A DNA stretch of 53,431 nt, taken from positions 1 to 53,431 of the forward strand of contig JANOWU010000220.1 of NCBI GenBank assembly GCA_031418035.1, read 5' to 3'. Made by a program: the position numbers and the translations under genes. This DNA is from JANOYY01 sp031418035 (GTDB lineage: Bacteria; Actinomycetota; Acidimicrobiia; Acidimicrobiales; JANYDT01). Shown one piece after another: positions 1-8,439 of this stretch; position 1 is the first letter of the stretch, and each line of letters opens with the position of its first letter. The notes below the pieces were generated by a model that saw only the letters and a list, made by a program, of their open reading frames with translations, did no database searches and was not told the DNA's origin.

Positions 1-895
1 AGGCTCGTCCGATGCCGCTCTCGAACATCCCGCCGCACCAGACCGGCACGCCCTGGGCTTCGCAGAAATCATGGATCGCCAGCGACGAGGAGAACCCTCC
101 GACGCGACCCGGCTTGATGTTGATGATTCGACATGCGCCCATCTGGATGGCGTGTAGCGCTGCACGCGGTGAGCTGATCGACTCGTCAAGACAGATTGGT
201 GTGGCGATCAATCGGGCAAGCTGGGCATGTCCGGCCACGTCGTCTTCGGGGAGTGGTTGTTCGATGAGAAGGAGATCGAACTCGTCGAGACGGGCCAACC
301 TCGGGGCGTCGGCGAGCGTGTAGGCCGCGTTCGCATCGACCTGCAACACGACGTCGGGAAACGCCCGACGAACGGCGCCGACCTGGGCCAGATCGTTCCC
401 GGGCTCGATCTTCAGCTTGATGCGCTGATAACCGTCGGAAAGATACCCCTCCACCGTGCTCAGCAGATCTGTTGTCGAGTCGTGGATTCCGACCGAAACC
501 CCGGCGGGAACGAGCGTCTTCGTTGCACCGAGGCGCTCCGACAGAGCCTGTCCGAGCAACCGGCACTCCGCGTCGAGCACAGCGGCTTCCAAACCGCCTT
601 TCGCCATTGGGTTACCGCGGATCGGGGCCAGTGCCGTGCTCAGCTCGGCGGCGACCACATGTTGCGCGTTGAGCCGGGGAAGGAGGAACTGCGAGATGAC
701 GGCTTGGGCACCTTCGCTGTACTCCGCGGAGTAGAGCGGTTCCTCGTCGGCCACGCATTCACCCCAGCCCTCGGTGTCGGGGCCGACAACTTGCACGAGC
801 AGTGCGTTCCGCGATGTTTCGGTCCCGAACGACGTGCGAAAGGGCGACACAAGCGGCATTCGCAACCGATGGAGAATGGCATGAGTCAGTTTCAT
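1..895 (-). CDS. menC: MenC / N-succinylamino acid racemase-type enolase-superfamily protein, 3' end cut by the window edge
   Basis: The 298 visible residues form the capping domain and most of the barrel of an o-succinylbenzoate synthase or N-succinylamino acid racemase. The catalytic set is intact: K160-L-K162, metal ligands D187, E212 and D237, and K261 in INIKPGRVGG. The family dehydrates SHCHC to o-succinylbenzoate in menaquinone synthesis, and many members also racemise N-succinyl amino acids. The ATG at 895 overlaps the stop of the upstream GNAT gene as ATGA, so translation is probably coupled. Pairing with a GNAT acyltransferase favours an NSAR role, alone or with OSBS activity. Sequence alone does not separate the two. 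The C-terminus lies beyond position 1. Confidence 0.88.
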   Translation of the reverse strand, partial: MKLTHAILHRLRMPLVSPFRTSFGTETSRNALLVQVVGPDTEGWGECVADEEPLYSAEYSEGAQAVISQFLLPRLNAQHVVAAELSTALAPIRGNPMAKGGLEAAVLDAECRLLGQALSERLGATKTLVPAGVSVGIHDSTTDLLSTVEGYLSDGYQRIKLKIEPGNDLAQVGAVRRAFPDVVLQVDANAAYTLADAPRLARLDEFDLLLIEQPLPEDDVAGHAQLARLIATPICLDESISSPRAALHAIQMGACRIINIKPGRVGGFSSSLAIHDFCEAQGVPVWCGGMFESGIGRA

Positions 896-1617
896 AGCTG
901 ACGCAGAACGTAGTCGTAACCCGAGGTAAAACCGATCAATGCCCAGTTGTCCTGCATTCGGTCGAACAACTCAGTGCGCATATGAAGCCTCCATTCACGC
1001 GAACTACGCCCGCCCTCCTGTAGTCCGTTGAGACGAATTGTCTCGACGTCGGCTGGTGTCGAGACGACGACATCCGTCGGTTGCGCCTCTACCGTCCGCA
1101 GCTCCACCGGGCCTGGTGAGTCATCGACGAGCCACGACACATGAAGTCGGTCGGTTTCGTCGTCGCCGTTGATCGCGTCGCCGAGCGCTCCGTAGTAATT
1201 GATCCGATAGTCCGTGACCGTCGCCCCCAGGCGAACCAGATTGAACCAGGCGTTCCTGCGCACGAGCGGATCAAACGTCCAGGTTATGGCTTCGATGCCC
1301 TTCGCTGCCGCCCACGCCCGCTGATGTAGCTTCAGCTGAAGACCGACGCCTTCGCCGGCCGCCTCGGGAATCACCCCGGTCATGTGGGAGTGCAGTCCGC
1401 GTCCACCGTCGGAGAGCATCCCGAATGACATGCCGACGGGACGACCATCAACTCGGGCTGTGGCGAGGTAGCCACCATGTGTTGCGGCCACGAAGTAGAC
1501 GTCGAAGTCTCGAATCGAGTCCTCTCCCCAGATCTGACGCCCGACCGACAGTGCCTCGTGAGTTTCGTCGAGTGTCGTTGCAACGTGAATCGAAAGGTTG
1601 GATTCCGAGGAAATCAC
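892..1617 (-). CDS. GNAT-superfamily N-acyltransferase, COG3375-like
   Basis: A 241-residue acyltransferase of the type often found beside MenC/NSAR genes. The acyl-CoA-binding part lies around residues 70-125 (MTGVIPEAAGEGVGLQLK, then FDPLVRRNAWFNLVRLGA). Related GNAT proteins act as D-amino acid N-succinyltransferases in the NSAR pathway for irreversible conversion of D- to L-amino acids, known from Geobacillus. That function is inferred here from the neighbour. The gene overlaps copA upstream (ATGA, 1614-1617) and menC downstream (ATGA, 892-895), so all three are probably one transcription and translation unit. No M20-type desuccinylase, the third enzyme of the pathway, is visible in the window. 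Confidence 0.78.
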   Translation of the reverse strand: MISSESNLSIHVATTLDETHEALSVGRQIWGEDSIRDFDVYFVAATHGGYLATARVDGRPVGMSFGMLSDGGRGLHSHMTGVIPEAAGEGVGLQLKLHQRAWAAAKGIEAITWTFDPLVRRNAWFNLVRLGATVTDYRINYYGALGDAINGDDETDRLHVSWLVDDSPGPVELRTVEAQPTDVVVSTPADVETIRLNGLQEGGRSSREWRLHMRTELFDRMQDNWALIGFTSGYDYVLRQL

Positions 1618-3887
1618 GCCGTCATCTCCGAGCGGATGGAACGAAAGCGTCGAAGGCGAAGGCTGTTCGAAACGACGAACACACTCGAAAAGGCCATTGC
1701 CGCACCAGCGATCAGCGGGTTCAGGTATCCCGAGGCGGCGAGCGGGATAGCAGCCACGTTGTACCCGAAGGCCCAGAACAGATTCGTCTTGATCGTGCGC
1801 AGGGTTCGTCGAGACAGCCGGATGGCATCGACTGCCGCTCGGAGATCTCCGTGCACCAACGTGAGATCGGCGGCCTCAATGGCAACATCGGTGCCGGTGC
1901 CCATAGCGATACCGAGATCGGCCTGCGCCAGGGCGGCCCCGTCATTCACGCCGTCGCCGACCATGGCGACAGTGCGGCCCGCTTCCTGCAGGGACGCAAT
2001 GAATCGAACTTTGCCCGAAGGGAGAACCCCACCAATCGCTTCGTCAATGCCCACCTCACGAGCAACACGCTGGGCCACAACGTCGGAATCACCGGAGAGC
2101 AGAACGGTGCGAAGGTCGAGGGCCTGCAGTTCTGCAACGGCTTGAGCGCTTGTGGACTTGGGTGAGTCGGCCACGACGAAGACCGCTACCGGAACATCGT
2201 CACATGCCGCCCATACTGCGGAGTGACCGTCTTCGACAGCACGCAGGGCAGCTTCGGAAAGAACCTCCGGGATCTTCATCCCACGATCCTCCAGGAACGA
2301 CGCGCGACCGGCAAGGATCCTATGTCCACTGACAATACCTTCGACGCCCAAGCCTGCGTGATTCACGAACTCCTCAACGGGTGAGAGCGTGCCGAACTGG
2401 GTCTTCGCGGAGTCGGCAATCGCTCGCGCAATGGGGTGCTCCGATGAATTCTCGAGAGCTCCTACCAACTGAAGAGTCGAATCGCGAGAGTTGCCCTCCG
2501 CGACATCGACGTCGATGAGTTTCATCGTGCCCGTCGTGATCGTGCCCGTCTTGTCGAAGACAATCGTGTCGATCTTGCGCGTCTGCTCGAGGATCTGAGG
2601 TCCCTTGATCACGATGCCGAGCTGTGCTGCACGACCCGTGCCGACGAGCAACGCAGTGGGCGTCGCCAAGCCGAGCGCACAGGGGCAGGCGATGATAAGC
2701 ACCGCAACGGCTGCAGTGAAAGCCATGCGACCGCTCTCGCCGTTTAGAAGCCAGAACACGAACGTCAGAGCCGACGCAAGAATCACGAACGGAACGAACA
2801 CCGCCGACACTCGATCGGCCAGCCTCTGCACGGGAGCCTTCCCGTTCTGGGCCTCCTCGACGAGCCGAGCCATTTGGGCGAGTGCCGTGTCAGAACCGAC
2901 GTGGGTGGCGCGAACCACCAATCGTCCGTCGACGTTCATGGTCGCCCCCGTGACGTGTGACCCGACAGTGACATCCACCGGAAGGCTCTCTCCTGTGAGC
3001 ATCGACATGTCAACCGCCGATCGGCCTTCCTCGACGACGCCGTCGGTTGCAATTTTCTCGCCAGGTCGCACAACGAATCTCGAACCCGCCCGGAGTTCCC
3101 CAATCGGCACGGTCAGTTCCTCGCCGGCCGCGTTGAGAACAACGGCTTCCTTTGCCCCGAGCGTGAGAAGCGCGCGAAGCGCAGAACCCGATCGCAGCCG
3201 GGCACGGGTCTCGAAGTAGCGACCGGCGAGCAGGAACACGATCACCATCGACGCAACCTCGAGGTAGAGGTGTTCGGCCGAATCATCGCGACGAAGCGTG
3301 AGATCGAAACCCATCTTCATGCCCGAGTGCCCGGCCATCCCGAAGAACAACGCGTAGACAGACCAACCGTACGCAGCGAGCGTGCCGAACGAAACCAACG
3401 TATCCATCGTGGTGGCCAGTTGTCGGAGGTTCTTCGCCGCCGCCTGGTGGAACGGCCAGCCACCCCAGAAGACGACCGGAGTGGTGAGAACGAGCGCCAC
3501 CCACTGCCAACGGTCGAACTGCAGCGGCGACACCATGCTCATTGCCAACACCGGCACGCCGAGGAGCGTCGAAACCAGGAGCCGTCGCCGAAGTGCTGAC
3601 TCGCGCCGGTCTGTTGCTTCAGAGTCCTGCCGGGGAACTTCCGGAGCGACGCTGGCTCCGTATCCGATCGCATTCACCGCAGCAATCAAGTCGCTAGGTA
3701 CCAAAGCATGTGCATCGAACGACGCGACTGCACGCTCGGTCGCGTAGTTCACCGTGGCGGTGACACCTTCGAGTTTGTTGAGCTTTTTCTCGATTCGACT
3801 CGCGCAGGCGGCACACGTCATGCCGGAGATATCGAGCCGAACCGTGGCGAGGTCGGCTTCCGGTGCGCTGACTGTCGTGGAAACCAT
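1614..3887 (-). CDS. copA: Copper-exporting P1B-type ATPase
   Basis: A 757-residue heavy-metal ATPase. An N-terminal HMA domain holds GMTCAACAS (C25, C28). It is followed by membrane helices, the actuator loop with LTGES (298-301), the transport motif CPC (401-403), the phosphorylated aspartate in DKTGT (D445), SEHP (H484-P485) and GDGVND (644-649). CPC together with an adjacent csoR points to Cu(I) export. I chose the ATG at 3887. A longer frame exists upstream, but it would read through the divergent operator. A -10-like TATGGT (3899-3894) lies six bases before this ATG, so the mRNA is probably leaderless. The stop overlaps the next gene by four bases. Confidence 0.95.
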   Translation of the reverse strand: MVSTTVSAPEADLATVRLDISGMTCAACASRIEKKLNKLEGVTATVNYATERAVASFDAHALVPSDLIAAVNAIGYGASVAPEVPRQDSEATDRRESALRRRLLVSTLLGVPVLAMSMVSPLQFDRWQWVALVLTTPVVFWGGWPFHQAAAKNLRQLATTMDTLVSFGTLAAYGWSVYALFFGMAGHSGMKMGFDLTLRRDDSAEHLYLEVASMVIVFLLAGRYFETRARLRSGSALRALLTLGAKEAVVLNAAGEELTVPIGELRAGSRFVVRPGEKIATDGVVEEGRSAVDMSMLTGESLPVDVTVGSHVTGATMNVDGRLVVRATHVGSDTALAQMARLVEEAQNGKAPVQRLADRVSAVFVPFVILASALTFVFWLLNGESGRMAFTAAVAVLIIACPCALGLATPTALLVGTGRAAQLGIVIKGPQILEQTRKIDTIVFDKTGTITTGTMKLIDVDVAEGNSRDSTLQLVGALENSSEHPIARAIADSAKTQFGTLSPVEEFVNHAGLGVEGIVSGHRILAGRASFLEDRGMKIPEVLSEAALRAVEDGHSAVWAACDDVPVAVFVVADSPKSTSAQAVAELQALDLRTVLLSGDSDVVAQRVAREVGIDEAIGGVLPSGKVRFIASLQEAGRTVAMVGDGVNDGAALAQADLGIAMGTGTDVAIEAADLTLVHGDLRAAVDAIRLSRRTLRTIKTNLFWAFGYNVAAIPLAASGYLNPLIAGAAMAFSSVFVVSNSLRLRRFRSIRSEMTA

Positions 3888-3893
3888 GCACGC

Positions 3894-3918
3894 ACCATAC
3901 CATAGGGGGGTATAGTAG
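3894..3918. promoter_or_regulatory. Shared csoR/copA operator and divergent leaderless promoters
   Basis: The 35 bases between the two start codons contain ATACC (3897-3901) and GGTAT (3909-3913) around a G tract, the usual form of a CsoR site. TATAGT (3911-3916) lies six bases before the csoR ATG, and TATGGT on the other strand (3899-3894) lies six bases before the copA ATG. One CsoR-bound site would block both promoters until Cu(I) releases the repressor. Confidence 0.75.
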
Positions 3919-3922
3919 GGGA

Positions 3923-4210
3923 ATGCCGAATGTTGGATACTCAAAGACTCAAGCGGACCACCTCGCACGACTCCGAAAGATCGAAGGTCAGGTTCGTGGA
4001 ATTCATCGAATGGTCGAGGAAGAGAAGTACTGCATCGACGTACTCACCCAGATCTCGGCCGCTACCAAAGCGCTCCAAAGCGTCGCCCTCGGTCTTCTTG
4101 ACGAACATCTCCAACACTGTGTCGCAAGTGCTCTCGCCACAGAAGGTGCGGACGGCTCCGAGAAGCTGAGTGAGGCATCCGAAGCAATACGCCGTTTGAT
4201 TCGTTCGTGA
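3923..4210 (+). CDS. csoR: Copper-sensing repressor CsoR
   Basis: A 95-residue all-helical CsoR-family (DUF156) repressor. The Cu(I) ligands C37 (EEKYCIDVL), H62 and C66 (EHLQHCV) are all present in the expected C-x24-H-x3-C arrangement. RLRKIEGQVRGI near residues 16-27 is the family's basic helix. The gene diverges from copA across a compact operator, so it should repress itself and the copA operon until Cu(I) binds. The mRNA probably begins at or next to the ATG. Confidence 0.93.
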   Translation: MPNVGYSKTQADHLARLRKIEGQVRGIHRMVEEEKYCIDVLTQISAATKALQSVALGLLDEHLQHCVASALATEGADGSEKLSEASEAIRRLIRS

Positions 4211-4230
4211 CGCGGGTAGATTAGAGAGCA

Positions 4231-5259
4231 ATGAATTCACTTTCACCCATCATTGCGAATGGGCTTGTTCGAAGTTTCGGCGATATCGAAGCAGTGCGGG
4301 GCGTAGACCTCGAAGTACACCAGGGGGAAATCTTCGGCTTCCTCGGACCGAACGGTGCCGGCAAATCCACGACCGTACGCATGCTTACAACATTGCTCAA
4401 GCCGACTTCGGGTTCGGCACGCGTCGCTGGTTTCGATGTCGAAACTCAGGCTGACGATGTTCGCAAGCGGATCGGCGTCGCCCTTCAAGACGCCGCGATC
4501 GATCCGCTGATGACAGGAAGTGAGCTCTTGTCACTGCAGTGCGTTCTTTACGGCCTGGCCAAAGAACGGGGCAGGGTCCGCTCCAACGAATTGCTTGAAC
4601 GCGTTGGCCTTGTCGCCGCGAAAGACCGCCGAGTAGCCACGTACTCAGGAGGTATGCGTCGTCGCCTCGACCTCGCACTATCACTCGTTCATTCGCCGAG
4701 CGTTCTCTTCCTCGACGAACCTACGACCGGCCTCGACCCGATGAGCCGTCTGTCGCTGTGGGAGGAAGTCAAACGGCTCAACGCCGAAGGCACGACAGTT
4801 CTCCTGACGACTCAGTACCTCGAGGAGGCGGACCAACTGGCCGATCGCATCGCGATCATCGACGGTGGACTGATCGTGCGCGAGGGCGAACCGAAAGCCC
4901 TGAAGGAAGCCGTCGGCTCCCCTACCGTCTTCGTCGAAGTTCCAAAGGGGATGGAAGCTCAGGCGCAAGCTGTTCTGCGAACATTCGGCGAATCCCGCCC
5001 CGGCGCAGAAGGTCAACTCGGCGTGGGGCTCCGGGGAGGAGCGGGTGCGGTCGCTGAGGTGGTGCGCGCACTCGACGAAGCGTCAGTTCCCCTCCTTCAA
5101 CTCCAGCTCAGTGCGCCCAGCCTCGACGACGTGTTCGCCGAAGCCACCGGTCACCGCCTCGAAGGAGCGGGAAGCGACAAGGCGAAACCCGAACCAAAAC
5201 CCGGTGCCAAGCGCGGCCGAGGCAAAGGCGCCAAACCCGGTGCGGAGGCAACGACATGA
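4231..5259 (+). CDS. DrrA-type ABC exporter ATP-binding protein
   Basis: A 342-residue ATPase. It has Walker A GPNGAGKST near residue 39, the signature YSGGMRRR near 139, Walker B VLFLDEPTTGLDP near 158-170 and a switch histidine position replaced by TTQYLEEAD, as is usual in the daunorubicin-resistance (DrrA) family. The last 30 or so residues form a Lys/Pro/Gly-rich tail that is not part of the usual fold. The gene follows csoR by 20 bases and overlaps the first permease by ATGA. Substrate unknown; antibiotic, lipid or heme-like export is typical of the family. Readthrough from csoR could give some copper response. Confidence 0.9.
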   Translation: MNSLSPIIANGLVRSFGDIEAVRGVDLEVHQGEIFGFLGPNGAGKSTTVRMLTTLLKPTSGSARVAGFDVETQADDVRKRIGVALQDAAIDPLMTGSELLSLQCVLYGLAKERGRVRSNELLERVGLVAAKDRRVATYSGGMRRRLDLALSLVHSPSVLFLDEPTTGLDPMSRLSLWEEVKRLNAEGTTVLLTTQYLEEADQLADRIAIIDGGLIVREGEPKALKEAVGSPTVFVEVPKGMEAQAQAVLRTFGESRPGAEGQLGVGLRGGAGAVAEVVRALDEASVPLLQLQLSAPSLDDVFAEATGHRLEGAGSDKAKPEPKPGAKRGRGKGAKPGAEATT

Positions 5260-6080
5260 GCAACCCCGTCGCCGGGGTCAACGTCAACGAGTTGAACCCC
5301 AGGCCTGTCGCCCAGTTCCTGGCACTGTCGAAACGGGCAATCAACGGTTCGCTACGCCAGCTACCACTTCTGCTGCCCTCGATCATCTTCCCGCTCTTCT
5401 TTGTCGCCATCAACACGGCGAGCTTCGATAAGCTTCTCCCTCTTCTGCAACAAGCCTCGTACCCAAAACTGACGTCGTTTCTCACGTTCACCCTCGCGGC
5501 AACGGTCGTGCAGGGTGTTCTGTTCGGTTGTGTCGCCGGAGCAACGGATCTCGCCACCGACATCGAGCAGGGATTCTTCGAACGCATGATCGCGTCACCG
5601 ATGAGTCGACCAGCGATCCTCGTTTCACGCCTCGCCGGTTCAACGCTCCTCGGTATCGCGCAAGGTGCCGTCTTCACACTGCTGTTGATGATCTTCGGAG
5701 CTCGCCTTGCCGGCGGAGTCGGCGCCTTCGTCGTCCTGCTCGTCTCCTCCGGTTTGCTGGCACTGGCCTTCGGAGGTCTGCTCAGCGCCATCGCCATCAG
5801 GAGCGGATCTGCGGAGGCAGTCCAGAGCACCTTCCCGATCGTGTTCCTTCTGCTGTTCGCATCGTCGGCCTTCTTTCCGATTGAGTTGATCAAAGGAGCG
5901 TTCAAGACCGTTGCCAAGTGGAACCCTATCTCCAAAGTCGTAGAAGCCCTACGTGAACTTATTATCAACGGATGGTCGACTTCGGCCGCACTGCGAGCGG
6001 TCGCTATCCCCCTTGCGATGGCCATCGTCACGTTTGGGCTGGCACTCCTTGCCTTGAAGAAGCGGTTGGACGACAAATGA
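5256..6080 (+). CDS. ABC-2 type permease, first subunit
   Basis: A 274-residue membrane protein with about six hydrophobic segments (first near residues 33-55). It contains the ABC-2/DrrB region TDLATDIEQGFFERMIASPMSRPAIL around 100-125 (shown here in two parts: TDLATDIEQGFFERM, then IASPMSRPAIL). It overlaps the ATPase gene and the second permease by ATGA on each side, so the three genes form one unit. It differs enough from the next permease to suggest a heterodimeric channel. Confidence 0.88.
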   Translation: MSNPVAGVNVNELNPRPVAQFLALSKRAINGSLRQLPLLLPSIIFPLFFVAINTASFDKLLPLLQQASYPKLTSFLTFTLAATVVQGVLFGCVAGATDLATDIEQGFFERMIASPMSRPAILVSRLAGSTLLGIAQGAVFTLLLMIFGARLAGGVGAFVVLLVSSGLLALAFGGLLSAIAIRSGSAEAVQSTFPIVFLLLFASSAFFPIELIKGAFKTVAKWNPISKVVEALRELIINGWSTSAALRAVAIPLAMAIVTFGLALLALKKRLDDK

Positions 6081-6877
6081 GTGCTCTCCAACCGACGGCC
6101 TTCGTGGACCATGTCTCCTCGCCGCGACTGGTAGCGACAACACTGGCACTCGTTCGGCGCAACCTCCTCAGTATCTGGAGGTTGCCCTCGGCCCTCGTGC
6201 CGTCGCTCATCTTTCCCGTTTTCGGCACGATCGCCTTTTCCTCGCTCTACGGTCAGGCAATACGCGCCTACTACCCCACACTCAACGCACTCAATTGGTA
6301 TGTGCCGCTGAACGTCATGCAGGGCGGCGCCTTCGGAGGAGTCTTCTTGGCCTTTGGAGCAATCCGAGATTTCGAGACCGGCATCATCGACCGGCTCATA
6401 TCAGCACCTATTCATAGGCGCGCATTGCTTCTCGCCACGGTGACGACCGCTGCGCTCCGGGCACTCCTCCCCTTTGTACTCGTGATGATTCTCGGGTTCA
6501 TCGGAGGCATGTCCATCCCAGGTGGACTGCTTGGTGTGCTTTGCCTATTGATCGCCGGCGTCGGTACGTCGGTCGTCGGATCGCTCTGGGGCATGGGACT
6601 CGCCTATCGGTTCAAATCGATGGCTGCGGCCCCCCTGATGCAGCTCGGTGTCTTCGTCCTCGTGTTCCTCTCGGCCACGCAGGTACCCATGAGCGGACTC
6701 AGTGGTTGGCTCCACTCATTTGCCCGGGTAAATCCGGCAACCAACATTCTTCGTCTCGGTCGTCAAGGCTTCCTTGGCTCGGTCACCTGGCACGACACCT
6801 GGCCCGGCCTGCTCGCACTCGTCGGAATGAGCCTGTTGCTCGGGCTGTTCGCCGACCGTGGACTGAAAAAGATCTGA
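6077..6877 (+). CDS. ABC-2 type permease, second subunit
   Basis: A 266-residue membrane protein of the same family, with IRDFETGIIDRLISAPIHRR in the loop where the first permease has its FFERMIASPMSR segment. The start is the ATG at 6077, which overlaps the stop of the upstream gene. A longer upstream frame exists but would lie inside that gene. With the ATPase and first permease it should form a full exporter. The product ends with the charged GLKKI before a short hairpin at 6882-6896. Confidence 0.87.
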   Translation: MSALQPTAFVDHVSSPRLVATTLALVRRNLLSIWRLPSALVPSLIFPVFGTIAFSSLYGQAIRAYYPTLNALNWYVPLNVMQGGAFGGVFLAFGAIRDFETGIIDRLISAPIHRRALLLATVTTAALRALLPFVLVMILGFIGGMSIPGGLLGVLCLLIAGVGTSVVGSLWGMGLAYRFKSMAAAPLMQLGVFVLVFLSATQVPMSGLSGWLHSFARVNPATNILRLGRQGFLGSVTWHDTWPGLLALVGMSLLLGLFADRGLKKI

Positions 6878-6881
6878 CCCA

Positions 6882-6896
6882 GCACGAATCTCGTGC
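6882..6896. terminator. Short hairpin between convergent genes
   Basis: GCACGA (6882-6887) and TCGTGC (6891-6896) pair perfectly across a 3-base loop, just past the second permease stop and before the photolyase stop on the other strand. There is no T run, so it is at best a weak bidirectional terminator. Confidence 0.35.
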
Positions 6897-6911
6897 CTCG
6901 AACTCAGCTCG

Positions 6912-8342
6912 TTAACCCTTGGCTGCCGCATAGCGAGCGAGGGCTTCGATGCGCTCGGCAGCGTGATCGACGATCGGCGCCGGATAGTTCGTGACCCCAC
7001 CGAAGAGACCGCCGCCTTTCGTCGCCCAGGGCTCGTGCACGGCATCGCCGTCGAGATCACCAAGCTCGGGAACGTACTTGCGGACGTAGGCACCGGTGGG
7101 GTCGAACTTCTTCCCCTGCATGACCGGGTTGAACACTCGGTAGTAGGGGGAGGCGTCGGTGCCGGTCCCGGCAGTCCACTGCCAGCCGTGCTGATTCGAA
7201 GCGATGTCGCCGTCCACGAGTTGGGTCATGAACCAGTCCGCACCTCGGCGCCAATCGAGGTGAAGGTCCTTGACCAGAAAGCTTGCCGTGACCATGCGCA
7301 CGCGGTTGTGCATCCACCCTTCACGAAGCAGCTGCCGCATGCCGGCGTCGACGAACGGAAAACCTGTCTCACCTCGACACCATGCTTCGAAACGGGCATC
7401 GGCCTCGGGTCCCGAGTCGACAGCGAGCTTCTCCATCATCCGGTTGAACGCCGAGGTCACGGTCTCGGGTCGGTGGAACATCACATCGGCGTAGAACTCT
7501 CGCCAGCAGAGCTCGGATCGGAAGACGTCGGCTCCCGAACTACCTGCGAGCATTGGCAGGATCTGTGATGGATGCAGGAGGCCGTACTTCAGATCGGCAG
7601 AAATCCGGCTCGTGGCGTCGGCGGCCGGATCGTTCCTACTCACATCATATGTTGGCATATGATTCTCGAGGAAATGCGTCAGGCGCTTGTGTGCTGCCTT
7701 TTCGGATGCCTCCGGAAGCTCCGAGCTTGCGCCACTCGGGCGCGGCGGAATCGGCACAGCGTGGAGTTGCGAGTGGTCTCGGACCCACGGTACCGACGCC
7801 ATATCGAACCCCGAGAACCTCCCGTCCGCTGCAACGGTGCGTTCCCAAACCCTCTTGAACGGGGTGAACACCTTGAACGGTGTGCCATCGTCTTTTCGCA
7901 CTACCCCCGGTTTCACCACATACGGGCTCCCGACGCTATGCAGCGTCGCGCCGCGATCGGACAGGAGCTTCTCCACCGGCTGGTCCCGGCGTCGGGCATA
8001 GGGGGTGAATTCTTCGGCACAGAAGACATCGCGAATGGAGCACAACGTCAGCAGACGTTCGAACGCGACGGTGGGTTTTGCGTCGCAAACCAGCAGAGGA
8101 AGTCCCGACGAAACCAACGAACGCAGTGCGTCGTACAGGAACGCCAACCGATTCGCACCGCTCGTGGCGGCCAGCGTGGGGTCAAGCACGAACAGGGCAA
8201 GGACCTCAGCAGAAGATTCCTGGGCACGCGAGATCGCGGCATTCAAGGCGGCGTTGTCGTCGATCCGGAGGTCTCGACGGAACCACACAACGACGACCTG
8301 CCTTTCGGAACGCGTTGATTCTGGCTGCGACATTGATGGCAT
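6912..8342 (-). CDS. phr: Deoxyribodipyrimidine photolyase / cryptochrome family
   Basis: A 476-residue class I photolyase. The N-terminal alpha/beta antenna domain starts with VVVWFRRDLRIDDNAAL. The C-terminal FAD domain carries ELCWREFYADVMF, GETGFPFVDAGMRQL, the nearby WMHNRVRMVTASFLVKDLH and ASNQHGWQWTAGTGTD with DASPYYRVFNP. These are features of light-driven cyclobutane dimer repair enzymes. A -10-like CAGAAT (8354-8349) lies six bases before the ATG, so the mRNA is probably leaderless. The gene is alone on its strand. It could instead be a (6-4) or signalling member, but the sequence fits CPD photolyase best. Confidence 0.9.
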   Translation of the reverse strand: MPSMSQPESTRSERQVVVVWFRRDLRIDDNAALNAAISRAQESSAEVLALFVLDPTLAATSGANRLAFLYDALRSLVSSGLPLLVCDAKPTVAFERLLTLCSIRDVFCAEEFTPYARRRDQPVEKLLSDRGATLHSVGSPYVVKPGVVRKDDGTPFKVFTPFKRVWERTVAADGRFSGFDMASVPWVRDHSQLHAVPIPPRPSGASSELPEASEKAAHKRLTHFLENHMPTYDVSRNDPAADATSRISADLKYGLLHPSQILPMLAGSSGADVFRSELCWREFYADVMFHRPETVTSAFNRMMEKLAVDSGPEADARFEAWCRGETGFPFVDAGMRQLLREGWMHNRVRMVTASFLVKDLHLDWRRGADWFMTQLVDGDIASNQHGWQWTAGTGTDASPYYRVFNPVMQGKKFDPTGAYVRKYVPELGDLDGDAVHEPWATKGGGLFGGVTNYPAPIVDHAAERIEALARYAAAKG

Positions 8343-8439
8343 CCTTCGATTCTGGTCGAAGGTCTGGCCTAGTTCGTTTGTTCGCCAAAGACGCTGAGCC
8401 CCGTCTCATCGACGCTAATTCCCATGATTGACTCGTGGC

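Noticed and set aside
5108..6112. Long minus-strand frame across the ABC permease genes
   Set aside because: It mirrors two well-supported membrane proteins and has no recognisable domain.
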